In this document: piece by piece, positions 45,352-53,759 of the stretch
How positions within the stretch are numbered: position 1 is the first letter of the stretch
Layout: the number at the start of each line of letters is the position of its first letter
From: Hanleya hanleyi
Lineage: Eukaryota > Mollusca > Polyplacophora > Lepidopleurida > Hanleyidae
DNA: 64,000 bases
NCBI GenBank assembly: GCA_036873755.1
Contig: JAVTVY010039385.1
Location: forward strand, 62,001-126,000
Direction of reading: 5' to 3'
Program-made: the position numbers and the translations under genes
Notes under the pieces: generated by a model
Told to the model about the DNA's origin: nothing
What the model saw: the letters and a program-made list of their open reading frames with translations, nothing else
Database searches by the model: none

Positions 45352-46010
45352 ACGTTCTGGGGTCTAGGTGGGCCACTAGTGGTCCGATGGAGTCGTATGA
45401 GGTATCAATGTGAAGCATTCGTCTAGGAGCATCCGCGTAGATGGGTGAGACGTGGAACTGACGTCATTCTGCGCATGCGCAGTAGACAAAGTGTATGGAA
45501 ATAAACGTTTTGGGATCTGGGGGAGCCCCTAATGGGCCGATGGAGTTGTATGAGGTATCCATGGGAAGCCTATGTGAGGGGGCATCCGCCTGGACTAGTG
45601 TCTCGGTCGTGTTCAACATTCTGCACATGCGCAGACAGGGAATTGTGGGAAAATGGTGTGGAAATAGACGTTTTGGGGTCTAGGTGAGTCCCTAGTGGGC
45701 CGATGGGGTCGAGCGAGGTATCGTTGCGAAGGATACGTGAGGGGGCATCCGCCTGGACTAGTGTGTCGATCGTTTTCGACATTCTGCGCATGCGCAGACA
45801 GGGAATTGTGGGAAAAGTGCATTGGAAGGAACGTTTTGGGGTCTAGGTGGGCCACTAATGGTCTGATTGTGTCGAGTGAGGTATCAATGTGATGCATACG
45901 TGAGGGCGCATCCGCCTGGGTGGATGGGTGTTAGGAATATCGTCATTCTGCGCATGTGCAGGCAGGCGGTAGTATGGAAATAGACATTTTGAGGCCGATA
46001 TGGACCACTA
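45352..46010. repeat. Left outer ~160-bp satellite with CTGCGCATGCGCAG palindromes
   Basis: Four units of ~152-164 bp contain ACGTTTTGGGGTCTAGGTG..GTATGAGGTATC..GGGGGCATCCGCCTGGACTA. Each carries the 14-bp palindrome CTGCGCATGCGCAG or a one-base variant, at 45469, 45621, 45784 and 45948. The inner TGCGCATGCGCA matches the NRF1 consensus (known). The inverted counterpart is 53150-53729. Confidence 0.85.
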
Positions 46011-46336
46011 TGGGTCCTCGGGGTGTAGACCACGACTTAAAGGGATGTCCACGTCACCTGTGACGTCACTGGTGACGTCATCAGTGAGAGTAGTAGCGAA
46101 AGCGGGAGTTTCGGAGGTGCGATGGAGTGCATTTGGAGTAGATAACGGCCTATTTTCCCATCCAACTACCTGGTAGAGTTACTTGTGAGTGTGAGTGTAT
46201 GCGCGCGTGTCAGTGAGTGAGTGAGTGAGGCGTGCAAAACGCCTATGTAGCAACGCCCGCCAACGCCAAGCTTAACGCTTCAACGCCCTGGTGAAATAGC
46301 TCAGAAGTTCTGATTTTCTAGCTATTCCATGGAATT

Positions 46337-47194
46337 ACAAGCGTCTAGTCCGTCATTCATCATCCAGCCGTCGTCCATTAGAGAATATCCGCGTCCATAA
46401 TCCAAAGACCTATTCCATTTCCAAATAACAGTATTAGCACCAAATTCAAAAAGACAAAAGTATACATAAACATAGGCTTGTTTCCTGCAAGAGAGAAGCG
46501 GTCAACACTTTTCAATGATGCCGGCAAGACATCATGATGTTCCAAAATATCAAATCCGTATCGCTGATCAGCATTCTTAATCCATAATATTCGTTATAGA
46601 GTCGTCATCTAAAAATGATGTACCTCAGTCACGCTTTGATTGTGACTGTTCATATGAGTACCATGAGGATCTTGAAGTACATGGGCTCATACGGCCCCTA
46701 GCCCCGGGTTAAGCGGAATTAGACACATGTTACGAAACGTAGCCCCATAGATCTTGCACGCTACGTTCGTATTTTGCTATCAGCATGCGATATGTATCGC
46801 CAAATTTGAGAAACTTTGAGTGGAGGCGCTTGGTGGAATAGCCCTGTTTTATAAGTTTCTGCAACAGTGTTTTGTGACGTTGATTAAAATCATCACATTT
46901 AACACAGGATCTAGCAAATGCTACTAAGCGAGATATGTATACGCCATATGCAGGTCCCACTGGAATATTACTATCCAGAAAGGGATAGTTTACGATGTCG
47001 AAATTGTAATCATCTCTTTTGTCATAGAGTCGACGAGAGAGAATGCCCGCTTCATTTTTATAGAGGTAGAGATCTAAATAAGATGTGCCTGTAGGGCTAT
47101 CTGTAGTTTCCTTCAAATCCAGTGAAGGTGGATATATATCCTTCATTGCGTCATTTATATAGCGATTATCCACAGCGAGAAGATCGTCTATATA
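46337..47194 (-). mobile_element. 858-bp insert carrying a reverse-transcriptase fragment
   Basis: In the right arm, GTGAC joins AATTCCATGG directly (about 53040). In the left arm the same junction is opened by 858 bp, read on the minus strand as GTGAC-TATATAGACGATC...CTAGACGCTTGT-AATTCC. No target duplication longer than a couple of bases is visible, which is unusual for retrotransposition and fits end-joining capture. Confidence 0.75.
46730..47194 (-). pseudogene. Reverse-transcriptase fragment beginning at YIDD
   Basis: The open frame begins at the junction with the catalytic YIDDLLAVDN (motif C). It continues with SYLDLYLYKN, LYDKRDDYNFDIVNYPFLDS, AYGVYISRLVAFARSC and a basic C-terminus ending at 46730. 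Fingers and motif A (the first catalytic Asp) are missing, so it cannot be active. The style differs from both LINEs in this window. It belongs to an RT family seen in many invertebrate genomes that I cannot name with confidence; Penelope- or DIRS-like origin is possible. The frame reads back through the junction into the host element for ~12 codons by chance. Confidence 0.65.
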
Positions 47195-47548
47195 GTCACT
47201 AATTCTTCGAAATGCAGTGACGCCCGTCAATGCTCGTAGTTACGCCTTAACGCTCTAACATAACGCCTTGACGCCATGATATAGACCGGAGAGAGAACAA
47301 CAACAACAACAAGGATGACACATGAGAGAACAACAACCAGAAGTTTTTTCATATAGTTTATTTTCCCCAATGTTACATCATACCCACGCTGGGGGAGCCG
47401 CGTTGGGTATGTTTACAACTCAAGAAAACTCTTGTCCAATCAGAGGCCACCATTTGCATCTGTTATATTCCTTTTTGTCCGTTAGATGTATTTTCGGTTG
47501 CTCTTGTCTGTCGCCATTTCAGAAAGTTCCATCTTTGCTCGGTGTGAC

Positions 47549-48087
47549 CTAAGCGTCGTCGTCGGGCAGGCCCGGATATTCTTCGGGTAGCATGTCCTGA
47601 AACAGTTGTTTGCGCATTCTGATCGCATTTCCAGGGCCTCGGTGGGTGGTAGTCCCATAGCCTCTTCCAAGTGACACTTGGTCTTCATGATGGACCTGTG
47701 CGTGCGGTCGCCTTTCATTTCAAGCGGTAGTAAGGTATACGGTTCATAGATCGCCATGGCTGTTTTCCTGATGCGGAGGCGCATTTGGGTGTACGTCTGT
47801 TGTAAATTATCCGCTCCGGCGTCCTCGATCGCTGCAGCGTAAATATTGATAGCTGCTATCACAATACGATCCCAGAAGGTAGGTTCTGCCTCACTCTCCG
47901 TATCACTAGATGGACTCTCAGCAATCTCTGTTTCGGTATCAGCCGATACACTCTCAGCAGTCTCTGTATCAGCATCCGCCTCAACGGACTCCTCGGAGTC
48001 TTCAATCCCATGTATATTTTTCTGGTGTCGCATCATATCGTAATGTCTGGTGAACGTGCGTTCGCACTCAAAGCAGGTATAAGCCAT
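47549..48087 (-). pseudogene. C2H2 acidic protein, left-arm copy (1-bp deletion)
   Basis: Mirror copy of 52138-52674. ATG at 48087 opens MAYTCFECERTFTRHYDMMR with an intact C-x2-C-x12-H-x4-H finger, then an acidic Ser/Thr-rich spacer (SADTETEIAESPSSDTES) and the helical C-terminal region. One A is lost in TGGAAATGCG near 47620 (right arm TGGAAAATGCG), so the last ~25 residues are out of frame. The original stop position is equivalent to 47549. Confidence 0.8.
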
Positions 48088-48134
48088 GTTGACGGTTGAA
48101 CGTCGACTGTGCGTGTTTTTGGAAATACGCTCGC

Positions 48135-48141
48135 TTTTATA
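48135..48141 (-). promoter_or_regulatory. TATA box of left-arm C2H2 gene
   Basis: TATAAAA on the minus strand, ~48 nt upstream of ATG 48087, between the GGCGTT-rich cluster and the gene. It mirrors 52084-52090. Confidence 0.7.
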
Positions 48142-48151
48142 GACAGTAACG

Positions 48152-48320
48152 CCCATCAACGCTTAGCTTAACGCTTCAACGCCCTGGTGAATTAGCTCAG
48201 AAGCTCTGATTTCCATGGAATTGACACCAATTCATCGAAATGCAGCGACGCCCGTCAACGCCCGTCGTTACGCCTTAACGCCCGTCTCAACGCCTTAACA
48301 CACTTTCTTAACGCTTTAAC
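48152..48320. repeat. Iteron-like GGCGTT cluster (left inner)
   Basis: The mirrored equivalent of 51905-52080. AACGCC/AACGCT words recur about every 10-12 bp on either side of a GAATTGGTGTCAATTCCATGG-type core near 48210-48245. It separates the ATPase gene from the C2H2 gene. Confidence 0.75.
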
Positions 48321-49497
48321 GTCGTTTAATGATGCGTTCGAACAAATGTTTCTTTTGTGCTATTGCTCTGACATACGCCGCTTTCCAGTTCATGCCCGAG
48401 GTTTTCAACGTCGACGCTATTCCTTCAATTTCCATATGGACTGGGTCCTTATCCAACAATTTCATATGGGTCAGTAAGTCGGCATACCGCTGACGTAAAG
48501 CCCGTCGTAGTCTGGGTGCCAATCTGTTATGGGCTAAAATTGCGGCTTCCTCTTTCGAATACCCTTTGCGTTGAAACTTGTTTTCTGTGACCTCCAACAT
48601 CTCGCCCATCTCGGCGTCCATACTTCCTTTGAACAAATCCTTCCATAGCCGCGAGTTCACATTATGTTCTTCAACCTCGGGTTGGTCCTTCACGGTTGGG
48701 TGATATTCCGGGACTGGTGGTATGAAGGAGACCCGCTGCACGGGGGTGGGTTGCTGCTTCACCAAATGTGGACTCGGTGGATGGTGTAGGGGCTGTGGTG
48801 ATCCCTCGCCGGGTAGCAGGTGGGTCGTCAGCCGGCGATCTTCGGGGGTATGGGCTTTTAAATCTACGAACAGGTAGCCGTACGGACGACTTGTCGCTTC
48901 TTGAAACGTCTGCATGAAATGGTCGATGTTCTGAGGATAAATTCGACTACCAAACACACGAATTTGTGCTCTGTCGATGGCGTCGGAGAACAACACAAAG
49001 TGTTGGCAATTCAAGGCAAAATCTCTGGACGCCTTCCCTTGAGGAAAGAGATTCTGGGTCAAATAGATGACGGACAGATTGCGATGATGGGACCCTTTGG
49101 TGAATAGGTCGGCGATTTTCGAATTGTCTAGCACTACCACGTTGGTCTGCTCGGGGTCAAAGTAATACGGTTCGTCTATGTCGTGAGGAATCCCTGGTAT
49201 GAAACTCACATTCTGTAATCGCGTAGTTTCGTAGGCGGGCTGCCATTGGCTATAACACCAAACAGCACGTGTCGGAGCTGGGGTTGCCACACCTTCCTCT
49301 CAGAATTTCATTATCCAGGACGTCTTTCTACATGCCGTAGGGCCGCTCAACGTCATCGTATAGGGATGTCCTACGCCACTTGGTGGACCTAAGGCGGGAC
49401 TTGGTGGTGTCTCTTGTCTATGCGTTAGACGCATATGTCTGAGCATATTGTCGCGACGAGAGAGTGTCTTTTGACAGAACGGACATGTACTTGACAT
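48316..49497 (-). pseudogene. C2H2-packaging ATPase fusion, left-arm copy (multiply broken)
   Basis: ATG 49497 opens the C2H2 finger (CPFCQKTLSRRDNMLRHMRL). The P-loop region reads GPTACRKTS, so the glycine before the catalytic Lys is Arg. The frame then stops after ~65 codons; it resumes in another frame near 49290 with TPAPTRAVWCYSQW. Eight residues are missing after VVVLD, removing the second acidic residue of Walker B. The rest (KGSHHRNLSVIYLTQN, the DPVH module) is intact to a stop at 48316. At the position of the right arm's nonsense codon this copy still has a sense codon (Gln). Confidence 0.85.
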
Positions 49498-49550
49498 GGT
49501 ACCCGGTCAAAGGATGGATACAGACTGAGGCTAATGGTGTACAAACGGCC

Positions 49551-49557
49551 TTATATG
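49551..49557 (-). promoter_or_regulatory. TATA-like box of left-arm ATPase gene
   Basis: CATATAA on the minus strand, ~54 nt upstream of ATG 49497, the same spacing class as the TATA boxes of the C2H2 genes. The right-arm equivalent has decayed to TAATATTA near 50643. Confidence 0.5.
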
Positions 49558-49558
49558 A

Positions 49559-49720
49559 CCACTCACTCACTCATTCACTCACCGTCGTTAGTGCGTCCAT
49601 GCGTGAAGACGGGCGTTGGGGACGCCTCACGGGCGTTTTGCACGCCTCACTCACTCACTCACTCACCCACACACTCACTCACTCACTCACTCACTCACTC
49701 ACTCACGCACTCACTCATGC
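49559..49720. repeat. (CACT)n microsatellite tracts, left arm
   Basis: ACTCACTCATTCACTCAC at 49560 and a longer tract at about 49648-49717. They mirror the (GTGA)n tracts at 50441-50550 and 50616-50641. They produce false 'LTHSLTHS' open frames. Confidence 0.95.
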
Positions 49721-50041
49721 CACACGGGAGCTCCCACCACCACCACCACCGGGCGAGGTCCGCCATCTTCAGTCCGTGTCTTTTCGGTGACGGAGTGTGA
49801 ACATGATAGCACATGTACTGACCTGTCTGTGGGGTTTTTCCCACAATGTCGTTCACTTCCGAGTCTCTTCGGTCACTTCCCGAAAAGACACGTCAACGCC
49901 CGGTGGTGGTGGTGGGAGCTCCCGTGTGGCAGAGCTCTTGGATCGGAGCTCTTGGAGCTCAAAGCGTGTGGAGCTCAGAGCTCGGAAGTGACATTTGCAT
50001 ATGACCTCTGTGAGGTCACTTCCGCTTCCGTTCACGTGACC

Positions 50042-50116
50042 GGAACTGACCTTTGAACCCTGCGCGCGCTAACAATACCGGATGAAAATTGCGCGCAGGG
50101 GTCAAAGGTCAGTTCC
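50042..50116. repeat. Centre of the giant palindrome, 23-bp spacer
   Basis: GGAACTGACCTTTGAACCCT..GCGCGC (50042-50067) is mirrored by GCGCGCAGGGGTCAAAGGTC..AGTTCC (50091-50116) with one mismatch. The spacer 50068-50090 is unique. The flanking mirrored blocks (about 49840-50041 and 50117-50320) carry CACGTG, CTTCCG and TGACCTTTG words, a promoter-like composition for two divergent transcription units. Confidence 0.9.
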
Positions 50117-50440
50117 GATCACGTGAACGGAAGCGGAAGTGACCTCACAGAGGTCATATGCAAATGTCACTTCCGAGCTCTGAGCTCCACACGCTTTGAG
50201 CTCCAAGAGCTCCGACCCAAGAGCTCTGCCACACGGGAGCACCCACCACCACCACCGGGCGTTGAGGTGTCTTTTCGGGAAGTGACCGAAGAGACTCGGA
50301 AGTGAACGACATTGTGGGAAAAACCCCACAGACAGGTCAGTAATGTGCTATCATGTTCACACTCCGTCACCGAAAAGACACGGGCTGAAGATGGCGGACC
50401 TCGCCCGGTGGTGGTGGTGGTGGGAGCTCCCGTGTGGCAT

Positions 50441-50641
50441 GTGTGAGTGAGTGAGTGAGTGAGTGACTGAGTGAGTAAGTGAGTGAGTGAGTGAGTGAGT
50501 GTGTGAGTGAGTGAGTGAGTGAGTGAGTGAGTGAGTGAGTGAGTGAGTGAGGCGTGCAAAACGCCCGTGAGGCGTCCCCAACGCCTGTCTTAACGCATGG
50601 ACGCACTAGCGACGGTGAGTGAGTGAGTGAGTGAGTGAGTG
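50441..50641. repeat. (GTGA)n microsatellite tracts, right arm
   Basis: About 27 GTGA units with a few substitutions at 50441-50550. Then comes the GGCGTGCAAAACGCC phrase and a second tract at 50616-50641. The copy number differs from the left arm. Confidence 0.95.
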
Positions 50642-50703
50642 GTAATATTAGGCCGTTTGTACACCATTAGCCTCAGTCTGTATCCATTCTTTGACTGGGT
50701 ACC

Positions 50704-51909
50704 ATGTCGAGTACATGTCCGTTCTGTCAAAAGACACTCTCTCGTCGCGACAATATGCTCAGACATATGCGTCTAACGCATAGACAAGAGACACCACCAA
50801 GTCCCGCTATAGGTCCACCAAGTGGCGTAGGACATCCCTATACGATGACGGTGAGCGGCCCTACGGCACGTGGAAAGACGTCCTGGGTAATGAAGTACTT
50901 AGAGGAAGGTGTGGCAACCCCAGCTCCGACACGTGTTGTTTGGTGTTATAGCCAATGGCAGCCCGCCTACGAAACTACGCGATTACAGAATGTGAGTTTC
51001 ATCCCAGGGATTCCTCACGACATAGACGAACCGTATTACTTTGACCCCGAGCAGACCAACGTGGTAGTGCTCGATGATCTGATGAGTGCGGCCAAGGACA
51101 ATTCGAAAATCGCCGACCTATTCACCAAAGGGTCCCATCATCGCAATCTGTCCGTCATCTATTTGAACCAGAATCTCTTTCCTCAAGGGAAGGCGTCCAG
51201 AGATATTGCCTTGAATTGCCAATACTTTGTGTTGTTCTCCAACGCCATCGACAGAGCACAAATTCGTGTGTTTGGTAGTCGAATTTATCCTCAGAACATC
51301 GACCATTTCATGCAGGCGTTTCAAGAAGCGACAAGCCGTCCGTACGGCTACCTGTTCGTAGATTTAAAAGCCCATACCCCCGAAGATCGCCGGCTGACGA
51401 CCCACCTGCTACCCGGCGAGGGATCACCACAGCCCCTACACCATCCACCGAGTCCACATTTGGTGAAGTAGCAACCCATCCCCGTACAGCGGGTCTCCTT
51501 CATACCACCGGTCCGGGAATATCACCCAACCGTGAAGGACCAACCCGAGGTTGAAGAACATAATGTGAACTCGAGGCTATGGAAGGATTTGTTCAAAGAA
51601 AGTATGGACGCCGAGATGGGCGAGATGTTGGAGGTCACAGAAAACAAGTTTCAACGCAAAGGGTATTCGAAAGAGGAAGCCGCAATTTTAGCCCATAACA
51701 GATTGGCACCCAGACTACGACGGGATTTACGTCAGCGGTATGCCGACTTACTGACCCATATGAAATTGTTGGATAAGGATCCAGTCCATATGGAAATTGA
51801 AAGAACAGCGTCGATGTTGAAAACCTCGGGCATGAACTGGAAAGCGGCGTATGTCAGAGCAATAGCACAAAAGAAACATTTGTTCGAACGCATCATTAAA
51901 CGACGTTAA
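50704..51909 (+). pseudogene. C2H2-packaging ATPase fusion, right-arm copy (one nonsense codon)
   Basis: 401 codons from ATG 50704. Residues 5-26 form a C2H2 finger. Residues 52-60 are a Walker A, GPTARGKTS. Residues 120-125 (VVVLDD) are Walker B. NQNLF at 155-159 sits where packaging ATPases of the FtsK/HerA-A32 class keep a polar sensor. The domain ends around residue 235. A TAG at 51469-51471 (codon 256) interrupts an otherwise open frame, which continues to a stop at 51907-51909. The C-terminal ~100 residues form a basic helical module (LAPRLRRDLRQRYADLL, DPVHMEIE, ending ERIIKRR). ATPases of this class pump DNA into capsids (known); the finger and tail may guide it to element DNA (inference). 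Truncated, it would keep the ATPase domain but lose the tail. Confidence 0.85.
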
Positions 51910-52080
51910 AGCGTTAAGAAAGTGTGTTAAGGCGTTGAGACGGGCGTTAAGGCGTAACGACGGGCGTTGACGGGCGTCGCTGCATTTCGATGAATTGGTG
52001 TCAATTCCATGGAAATCAGAGCTTCTGAGCTAATTCACCAGGGCGTTGAAGCGTTAAGCTAAGCGTTGATGGGCGTTACT
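51905..52080. repeat. Iteron-like GGCGTT cluster (right inner)
   Basis: GCGTTAA, GGCGTTGA and GGGCGTTAAGGCGTAACGAC words recur about a dozen times around a GAATTGGTGTCAATTCCATGG-type core (51990-52012), directly after the ATPase stop and directly before the TATA box of the next gene. A second cluster of the same kind lies at about 52965-53130 outside the C2H2 gene. Confidence 0.8.
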
Positions 52081-52083
52081 GTC

Positions 52084-52090
52084 TATAAAA
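52084..52090 (+). promoter_or_regulatory. TATA box of right-arm C2H2 gene
   Basis: TATAAAA, 48 nt upstream of ATG 52138 and just downstream of the iteron-like cluster. It decides between the upstream in-frame ATG at 52066, which lies before the TATA, and the ATG at 52138. Confidence 0.75.
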
Positions 52091-52137
52091 GCGAGCGTAT
52101 TTCCAAAAACACGCACAGTCGACGTTCAACCGTCAAC

Positions 52138-52674
52138 ATGGCTTATACTTGCTCTGAGTGCGAACGCACGTTCACCAGACATTACGATATGATGCGACAC
52201 CAGAAAAATATACATGGGATTGAAGACTCCGAGGAGTCCGTTGATGCGGATGCTGATACAGAGACTGCTGAGAGTGTATCGACTGATACCGAAACAGAGA
52301 TTGCTGAGAGTCCATCTAGTGATACGGAGAGTGAGGCAGAACCTACCTTCTGGGATCGTATTGTGACAGCAGCTATCAATACTTACGCTGCAGCGATCGA
52401 GGACGCCGGAGCGGATAATTTACAACAGACGTACACCCAAATGCGCCCCCGCATCAGGAAAACAGCCATGGCGATCTATGAACAGTATACCTTACTACCG
52501 CTTGAAATGAAAGGCGACCCCACGCACAGGTCCATCATGAAGACCAAGCGTCACTTGGAAGAGGCTATGGGGCTACCACGCACCGAGGCCCTGGAAAATG
52601 CGATCAGAATGCGCAAACAACTGTTTCAGGACATGCTGCCCGAAGAATATCCAGGCCTGTCCGACGATGATTAG
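52138..52674 (+). CDS. C2H2 acidic protein with ATPase-tail module, intact copy
   Basis: 178 codons, ATG in CAACATGG. Residues 5-26 form one C2H2 finger (C-x2-C-x12-H-x4-H, CSECERTFTRHYDMMRH). Residues ~30-75 are an acidic Thr/Ser/Glu-rich linker (DTETEIAESPSSDTESE). Residues ~80-178 are helical, with RPRIRKTAMAIYEQYTLLPL, MKGDPTHRSIMKTKRHLEEA and an acidic end PGLSDDD. This last part lines up with the C-terminal module of the ATPase gene upstream (R-x-LR..Y..LL..MK..DP-H..I..T..L..A..AI..K..LF). It looks like an ATPase-less partner; a role as DNA-binding adaptor or regulator is speculation. The only undamaged gene of the palindrome. Confidence 0.85.
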   Translation: MAYTCSECERTFTRHYDMMRHQKNIHGIEDSEESVDADADTETAESVSTDTETEIAESPSSDTESEAEPTFWDRIVTAAINTYAAAIEDAGADNLQQTYTQMRPRIRKTAMAIYEQYTLLPLEMKGDPTHRSIMKTKRHLEEAMGLPRTEALENAIRMRKQLFQDMLPEEYPGLSDDD

Positions 52675-52680
52675 AATAAA
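52675..52680 (+). terminator. Poly(A) signal abutting the C2H2 stop codon
   Basis: AATAAA begins at the base after the TAG stop of 52138-52674. Another AATAAA lies at 52874-52879. Very short 3' UTRs are usual for compact viral or transposon genes (inference). Confidence 0.55.
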
Positions 52681-53149
52681 CGGTTCAGAGCGAACATGGC
52701 CGAAGATGGAACTTTCTGAAATGGCGACTTCTGATTGGACAAGAATACATCTAATGGACAGGAACGAATATGACAGATGCAAATGGTGGCCTCTGATTGG
52801 GCAAGAGTCTTTTTGAGTTGTAAACATACCCAACGCGGCTCCCCCAGCGTGGGTATGATGTAACATTGGGGAAAATAAACTATATGAAAAAACTTCTTGT
52901 TGTTGTTGTTCTCTCATGTGTCATCCTTGTTGTTGTTGTTGTTCTCTCTCCGGTCTATATCATGGTGTCAAGGCGTTATGTTAGAGCTTTAAGCCGTAAC
53001 TACAAGCGTTGACGGGCGTCACTGTATTTCGAAGAATTAGTGACAATTCCATGGAATATCTAGAAAATCATAACTTCTGAGCTATTTCACCAGGGCGTTG
53101 AAGCGTTAAGCTTAGCGTTGGCGGGCGTTGCTACAATATGACACCTCAT

Positions 53150-53729
53150 ACGACGCATTGGGACCAAGGATGGTCCCTCTCTACACCAAATACCTTCCTT
53201 TCACTGCCCCAAAATGTCCACTTTGGCTACTACTCGTACTGATGACGTCACCAATGCCGTCACAGATGACGTGAACATCCCTCAAATCGGGGTTTACACC
53301 CCAAGAGCTACACAATGACACCTCACACGACGCATTCGGACCAAGGATGGTGCCTCTCTACACCAAATACCTTCCTTCACTGCCCCAAAATGTCCACTTT
53401 ACTTACTACAACCAACTGCGCATGCGCAGATTGACGCGACTTGCATTTAAAACCACGCCATTCTGACTCTACCCCACACAAGCTTCACTTTGACACCTTC
53501 CACGACCCATTCGGACCCATAGCGGTGCATCTCTACCCCAAACACACACCCACATACCCCCCAAAATGCCTGCTTTCTATACTACGGACCAGACTGCGCA
53601 TGCGCAGACTACTGAACACGGACGAACTATTAGTCCAGTCGGATGCTCCTCCACGACAGCTTCAAAATAAGACCTCATACGACACCATAGGACCATTAGG
53701 GACTCACCTAGACCCCAAAACGTCCACCC
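53150..53729. repeat. Right outer satellite, inverted relative to 45352-46010
   Basis: Units read in the opposite orientation: CCTCATACGACGC..GGACCAAGGATGG..CCCCAAAATGTCC, with palindromes CTGCGCATGCGCAG at 53416 and 53594. It ends with CTAGACCCCAAAACGT, the complement of the left start. A stray partial unit occurs near 55215-55290. Confidence 0.8.
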
Positions 53730-53759
53730 GGTATGGACCTATACCCCATAGCCATGCAG

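Larger units (their letters stand above)
45352..53729. mobile_element. Giant palindromic element with packaging ATPase and zinc-finger genes
   Basis: From the axis at ~50079 outward, both sides carry the same series in mirror order: 23-bp spacer, promoter-like block, (GTGA)n tracts, ATPase gene, GGCGTT-rich cluster, C2H2 gene, AACAACAAC tract, second GGCGTT-rich cluster, then ~160-bp satellite. Genes point away from the axis. The arms are ~3.6-3.9 kb once an 858-bp reverse-transcriptase insert in the left arm is removed. The ATPase is of the kind used to package DNA into capsids in polinton/adintovirus-like elements and relatives (known family trait). No polymerase, integrase, protease or capsid gene is visible, so autonomy is unlikely. 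The outermost boundary is set by the end of mirrored satellite and no target duplication was found. Confidence 0.8.

Noticed and set aside
49464..50606. Open frames rich in 'LTHSLTHS'
   Set aside because: Pure translation of the (CACT)n microsatellite in the palindrome arms.
52066..52137. Upstream in-frame ATG at 52066 as start of the C2H2 protein
   Set aside because: It precedes the TATA box at 52084, so it would not be in the transcript. The ATG at 52138 directly starts the zinc finger.
45352..53729. Complete polinton or DNA virus genome
   Set aside because: Only a packaging ATPase and a zinc-finger protein are encoded. No polymerase, integrase, protease or capsid reading frame exists in either arm.
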